Position numbers and translations under genes: made by a program
Notes under the pieces: generated by a model
Database searches by the model: none
What the model was told of the DNA's origin: nothing
Seen by the model: only the letters and a program-made list of their open reading frames with translations
Part shown: piece by piece, positions 5,228 to 8,426 of the stretch
Numbering within the stretch: the stretch's first letter is position 1
How the letters are laid out: each line of letters opens with the position of its first letter
Assembly (NCBI GenBank): GCA_012729935.1
Contig: JAAYBY010000329.1
Coordinates: 1-8,426, forward strand
Direction: 5' to 3'
From: Clostridiaceae bacterium
Lineage (GTDB): Bacteria > Bacillota > Clostridia > Saccharofermentanales > UBA5734
Length of the DNA: 8,426 nucleotides

Positions 5228-7963
5228 ATGAATTCATTAAGCCAATTAAGTCGCCGCTATCTGAAAAAGCAATGGAAGCGGACACTCTTTACCAGCCTGG
5301 GCATCGTCATGGCCACGGCTCTTTTCACCGGACTGGCGCTGTTGTTTACCAGTTTCATCAATATGTACATCGAAACCGAATCCGAAGAAACCGGTCGCTG
5401 GCACTATCATGTTTCAGGATTGACGATGGATCAAGCCCGCCAGTTGCAGGCGAACATCAGAATCGACGAAAGCGAATTGATTGCCTCCTCAAGCCAGATG
5501 GCTAAACTGGACGGCCGCTCATCACTTCATGATGAGCCTTCCTGGCTCCTGCTGAGGGATGTCAATGAGATGGGTTCCGGTCTGACACCTTACCCCATGA
5601 CTTTGCTGGAGGGAAGGATGCCGGAAAATACGTCTGAAATCGCATTGAATGTGGCGAGCCTGACATTTTTTCCGGATCTGAAATTGAATCAGACCGTTGA
5701 ACTGGCGCTTCAGGATGTTCAAAGTACCGAAACCGGTAGTATCCAAACCAAAACTTATACCGTGACAGGTATTACGGAGTGGACGGACACCTATTTGCCC
5801 GGACCTGTCTTTTACGCGCTGACCGTTCTTGATGAAGCGGACAAAAATCTGGCGGAAGTATATCTGACCGTCAAAGCCAGCACGGATTTTGAAACCAGTT
5901 TAATCGCTGCCTTAAGTGATGTCATTCCCGCTTTGTCTGAAGCCCAGTCAGATTCCGACCGTGATTCGCTGATTCAGGGGATGAAATATACTGCTTTTGA
6001 GAAAGACTCAGTCTGGGCAAACCTGTCAACGATACGGGTCGGAACGCACGATCCGCTGCTGCGGTTTCTTGGACAGTCATCCTACGGCGAAACAAACCAG
6101 GGGTTGATCCGTTTCTTTGCGCTTCTGGCAGGCATTATCATGGTGTCCGTTATCTTTGTGATCAGAAACAGCTTTGCCATGTCGGTCAGCGAACGAACGA
6201 CTGAGTATGGCCTTCTGCGGGTTGTCGGCGGTTCGCCATCACAGATCCGCCGGCTGGTGTTGCAGGATGCGGTTCAAATGGCGCTGATTGGTATCCCGAT
6301 GGGACTGCTGGCCGGTGTCGTCGCGATGAAAATCACCCTGGGCTACGTCTCAGGACTGGGATTGCCGGAAGTGATGCATCTAAAGTTGATTGTGTCGTCC
6401 TGGCCGTTGATTGTCGCAGCCGTCTTGTCGCTCCTGTCTATTATGCTGGCTGCACTGTCGCCGGCTCTGAAGGCCGGAAAGCTCTCGCCGATGGAAGCAG
6501 TTCGCCGAACGGGCGTTTACACAGTTAGGGGAAAATCATCCAGAAAACTGGTGAAGCATAAACAGACATACCGGAAATTGCTTGGCATTACAGGTTTTCT
6601 TGCCGGACGGAGCATTCACCGGGACCGCAGGCGATTCAGGATTACGACGCTGTCGATTATCGTCAGTGCGGTTCTATTCCTCGCTGCTGGCGGCATATCA
6701 TTTCAGTTTTCCAAACAGCTTCTTCATTACAGCACGGAGAAAACGGACTTCAGATTAACTGTTGCCGCCGAACGTCCAGGCTTTGCCAGTGAGGACCTCG
6801 CTCTGATCGATCAACTGCTTGGTGATGAAGAGATGGCCAGCCAACGCGTACAGTACGGTCAGTTCGCACAGCCGCTGCTCCATGATCCGTCTGTTTTCAG
6901 CACACAGCTGATTGAATTCATGAAGAAAACGTCAACCATCAATGGCCAGCCTCTGACGGATGAGCAGGCGCTTGACATGATTGCCGATCAGACAATGCAT
7001 GTACAGATTCTACTCGCTGACAGGCCATTTCTCGATTCGCTCGGCTTGCCTGATGTGGATGAGCTCTGGGCGCAGATGCAGAAGGGGAAGGTTATCCTAT
7101 CTCAGACCAATGCGCTGAGCGCTTCAAATTTAAGTTTTCAGACCATTCCCTTTACCCGCCTGACAAAAGGCGACACCATCCATCTGGATCACATTCGGGA
7201 ATATGATCAACAGACAGGCAGCCCCATTGATAGACCGGGTTTGCCGGTTGAATACGGAATTGCGGAAGAACTGACTCAGCCTCCGTGGTTTTTGGAAGGT
7301 TTCTTCTCCGGCGGCGGTTCGATTGTCCTAATCGCCGACAGGCAATATCTGATGCCATTTTTTGATGATCACCCGGAAATCAGCCAGGCAACAATCGTCG
7401 AAGAGAAGCTTGCTGTTGATGCCGCCGAAGGCTCAGAGCCGGCCGTTTATAAATTGCTGGAACCATTCACTCATGAACGTAATCCCGGTGTCAGCGGATC
7501 CATCCGGATATCTAACTATTATGAGGAAATGCAGAATGCCCGTGGCGTGGTACAAATGCTGAACATTTTTGTCTTTGGATTTGCGGCTGTCATCGTACTC
7601 ATTTGCATCATGAATATCCTTAACACGATCACGACAAACGTTCTGCTGAGGCGGCGTGAACTGGCTATGCTCCAGGCAGTCGGAATGAGCCGCACACAGG
7701 TGCGGCGGATGCTTCTGATGGAATGTACACTCTATGGTGTAAATGGCGCAGTCTGGGGATCGGTCATAGGCACTGTTCTGCTGTTCTTGCTCGGAAGAAG
7801 TATTGAAGGGACATTGGGAAATATGACCCTGCAGGCAATGCCCTGGCTTTTAATTCTCTGTACACTGGCTGGTGCGCTGCTGATCGCCATATTGGCAGGC
7901 ATTTGGCCGATACGACGCGTGATGAAAGATGAGATTGTGGAAGCGATCAGAGCTCAGGAATAA
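5228..7963 (+). CDS. FtsX-family ABC permease with two large extracellular domains
   Basis: This 911-residue membrane subunit partners the ATPase upstream. It is a tandem of two similar halves. Half one has a membrane segment at about 19-41, an extracellular domain at about 45-293, then three segments near 296-317, 347-372 and 388-412, ending with SPMEAVRRTG near 419. Half two repeats the plan: a segment near 472-493, an extracellular domain at about 500-775, then segments near 777-800, 836-860 and 873-895, ending with EIVEAIRAQE. The cytoplasmic loop after the second helix of each half carries the FtsX coupling-type motif (ERTTEYGLLRVVGGSPSQIRRLV near 322-345, RRRELAMLQAVGMSRTQVRRMLL near 808-831). 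Eight segments and two domains resemble a fused LolC/LolE or MacB pair. This differs from BceB permeases, which are shorter (about 650 residues), with ten segments and one domain. Such proteins usually move or extract lipids, lipoproteins or peptides at the membrane face; the substrate here is unknown. The GTG at 5219 would add three residues. Confidence 0.92.
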   Translation: MNSLSQLSRRYLKKQWKRTLFTSLGIVMATALFTGLALLFTSFINMYIETESEETGRWHYHVSGLTMDQARQLQANIRIDESELIASSSQMAKLDGRSSLHDEPSWLLLRDVNEMGSGLTPYPMTLLEGRMPENTSEIALNVASLTFFPDLKLNQTVELALQDVQSTETGSIQTKTYTVTGITEWTDTYLPGPVFYALTVLDEADKNLAEVYLTVKASTDFETSLIAALSDVIPALSEAQSDSDRDSLIQGMKYTAFEKDSVWANLSTIRVGTHDPLLRFLGQSSYGETNQGLIRFFALLAGIIMVSVIFVIRNSFAMSVSERTTEYGLLRVVGGSPSQIRRLVLQDAVQMALIGIPMGLLAGVVAMKITLGYVSGLGLPEVMHLKLIVSSWPLIVAAVLSLLSIMLAALSPALKAGKLSPMEAVRRTGVYTVRGKSSRKLVKHKQTYRKLLGITGFLAGRSIHRDRRRFRITTLSIIVSAVLFLAAGGISFQFSKQLLHYSTEKTDFRLTVAAERPGFASEDLALIDQLLGDEEMASQRVQYGQFAQPLLHDPSVFSTQLIEFMKKTSTINGQPLTDEQALDMIADQTMHVQILLADRPFLDSLGLPDVDELWAQMQKGKVILSQTNALSASNLSFQTIPFTRLTKGDTIHLDHIREYDQQTGSPIDRPGLPVEYGIAEELTQPPWFLEGFFSGGGSIVLIADRQYLMPFFDDHPEISQATIVEEKLAVDAAEGSEPAVYKLLEPFTHERNPGVSGSIRISNYYEEMQNARGVVQMLNIFVFGFAAVIVLICIMNILNTITTNVLLRRRELAMLQAVGMSRTQVRRMLLMECTLYGVNGAVWGSVIGTVLLFLLGRSIEGTLGNMTLQAMPWLLILCTLAGALLIAILAGIWPIRRVMKDEIVEAIRAQE

Positions 7964-8042
7964 GAAATATAATAAAAATCTGAATTGAAACAGGTAAAAA
8001 CATCGGATTCTGCTATCCGGCGTACAGGGAGAATTTTTAAAG

Positions 8043-8093
8043 GAATATTCTATTATCAGGCCTAAAACGTGTATACTGTACCTATAACACGTT
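8043..8093 (+). promoter_or_regulatory. Promoter candidate with two inverted repeats, upstream of the zinc-ribbon gene
   Basis: TATACT at 8072-8077 is a good -10. A weak -35, TTCTAT at 8048-8053, lies 18 bases upstream. The perfect 8-base palindrome GAATATTC at 8043-8050 overlaps the -35 region. A second dyad flanks the -10 and expected start: AACGTG at 8066-8071 and CACGTT at 8088-8093, with further near-symmetric TATA on the inner sides. Its right arm runs into the ribosome binding site. The placement suggests an operator for a repressor, but this is inference. Confidence 0.45.
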
Positions 8094-8107
8094 GGAGGGT
8101 CGACGAT

Positions 8108-8426
8108 ATGTATTGTAAAAATTGTGGTACCCAGCTTCAAGATAACGATGTGTTCTGCACAAACTGCGGCAGCAAAGCTGAAGAAACAGCCGCAGCAACC
8201 GGTTTGAAACAACCGGATCAACCCTTGCAAGTGGTTCCACAAAAGCCGTATGATCAAGGACCAGCGCGCCAAACGCCTATGTCGCCTGTTTATCCCTACA
8301 GCCCAACTCCTCCCGCATATACTGCCGCTGCGGGCAGGCAAAAGAAAACAGGACTGGTGGTTGCGCTGGCAGCCGGCGGCGTCCTGCTTCTCGCCCTGAT
8401 CATTTTTCTGGCTGTTCGATTTCTCG
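8108..8426 (+). CDS. Zinc-ribbon, proline-rich, single-span membrane protein (3' end missing)
   Basis: The frame opens at ATG 8108, eight bases after TGGAGGG at 8093-8099, and is still open at the window end, giving 106 visible residues. The N-terminus is a zinc ribbon with Cys3, Cys6, Cys17 and Cys20 (two CxxC knuckles), a treble of features common at the start of Firmicutes membrane proteins. A Gln/Pro/Tyr-rich linker (about 30-78) follows, then basic RQKK and a membrane helix from about 82 to 104. By this order the zinc ribbon would be cytoplasmic and an extracellular domain, missing here, would follow. An in-frame GTG at 8069 lacks a ribosome binding site. The gene has its own promoter candidate and is 144 bases from the permease, so it is probably a separate unit. 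The function is not known. Confidence 0.88.
   Translation, partial: MYCKNCGTQLQDNDVFCTNCGSKAEETAAATGLKQPDQPLQVVPQKPYDQGPARQTPMSPVYPYSPTPPAYTAAAGRQKKTGLVVALAAGGVLLLALIIFLAVRFL

Noticed and set aside
5237..5250. Two TTAAG motifs nine bases apart at the permease start
   Set aside because: They lie within Leu/Ser codons of the N-terminus, have a 9-base period and no palindromic CTTAAG form. They look coincidental next to the 4404-4442 array.
8004..8038. Possible intrinsic terminator after the permease gene
   Set aside because: CGGAT/ATCCG (8004-8008 with 8015-8019) is only a 5-base stem and its T-run, 8034-8038, starts 14 bases later. The alternative ATTCT/AGAAT stem abuts the T-run but is AT-rich with an 18-base loop. 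Neither is a convincing terminator.
7850..8341. 163-codon open frame on the minus strand
   Set aside because: It lies antisense to the permease end and the zinc-ribbon start, both of which have clear protein motifs. Its translation shows no recognisable domain.

Overview
The window reads as ordinary bacterial chromosome from the Bacillota (Firmicutes), most likely a Clostridia- or Erysipelotrichia-like lineage. The evidence is strong GGAGG-type ribosome binding sites, short spacers, every supported gene on the + strand, a histidine kinase/response regulator pair next to an FtsX-type ABC exporter, and a small zinc-ribbon membrane protein. Base composition looks balanced by eye. The species cannot be named from this. 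I see no rRNA, tRNA, insertion sequence, CRISPR array or phage gene.

Layout. (1) Positions 1-2192 hold the 3' part of a membrane-anchored transglutaminase-like protein of the TgpA/YebA type; its start lies upstream of the window. (2) A 125-base spacer carries short direct repeats and a weak promoter candidate. (3) Positions 2318-4419 encode an OmpR/PhoB-family response regulator and its membrane histidine kinase, 23 bases apart. (4) A 113-base spacer follows, with three CTTAAG boxes in phase with the DNA helix, the first two inside the last codons of the kinase. (5) Positions 4533-7963 encode an ABC ATPase and a 911-residue FtsX-type permease with two large extracellular domains, 5 bases apart. 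(6) A 144-base spacer holds a promoter candidate with two inverted repeats. (7) From 8108 a zinc-ribbon, proline-rich, single-membrane-span protein begins and is cut by the window end.

How the parts probably work together. The kinase has a roughly 80-residue extracellular region, so it probably senses an outside signal, perhaps a peptide, a lipid-linked molecule or envelope stress, and phosphorylates the regulator. The regulator is a good candidate to bind the CTTAAG array and switch on the ATPase-permease operon. The permease resembles a fused pair of LolC/MacB-like half transporters, which act on lipids, lipoproteins or peptides at the outer face of the membrane rather than as classical pores. 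The substrate cannot be told from sequence. The flanking transglutaminase-like and zinc-ribbon genes are envelope proteins, but nothing seen ties them to this signalling unit.

The most interesting item is the helically phased CTTAAG array. No feature here is clearly a wholly new system.
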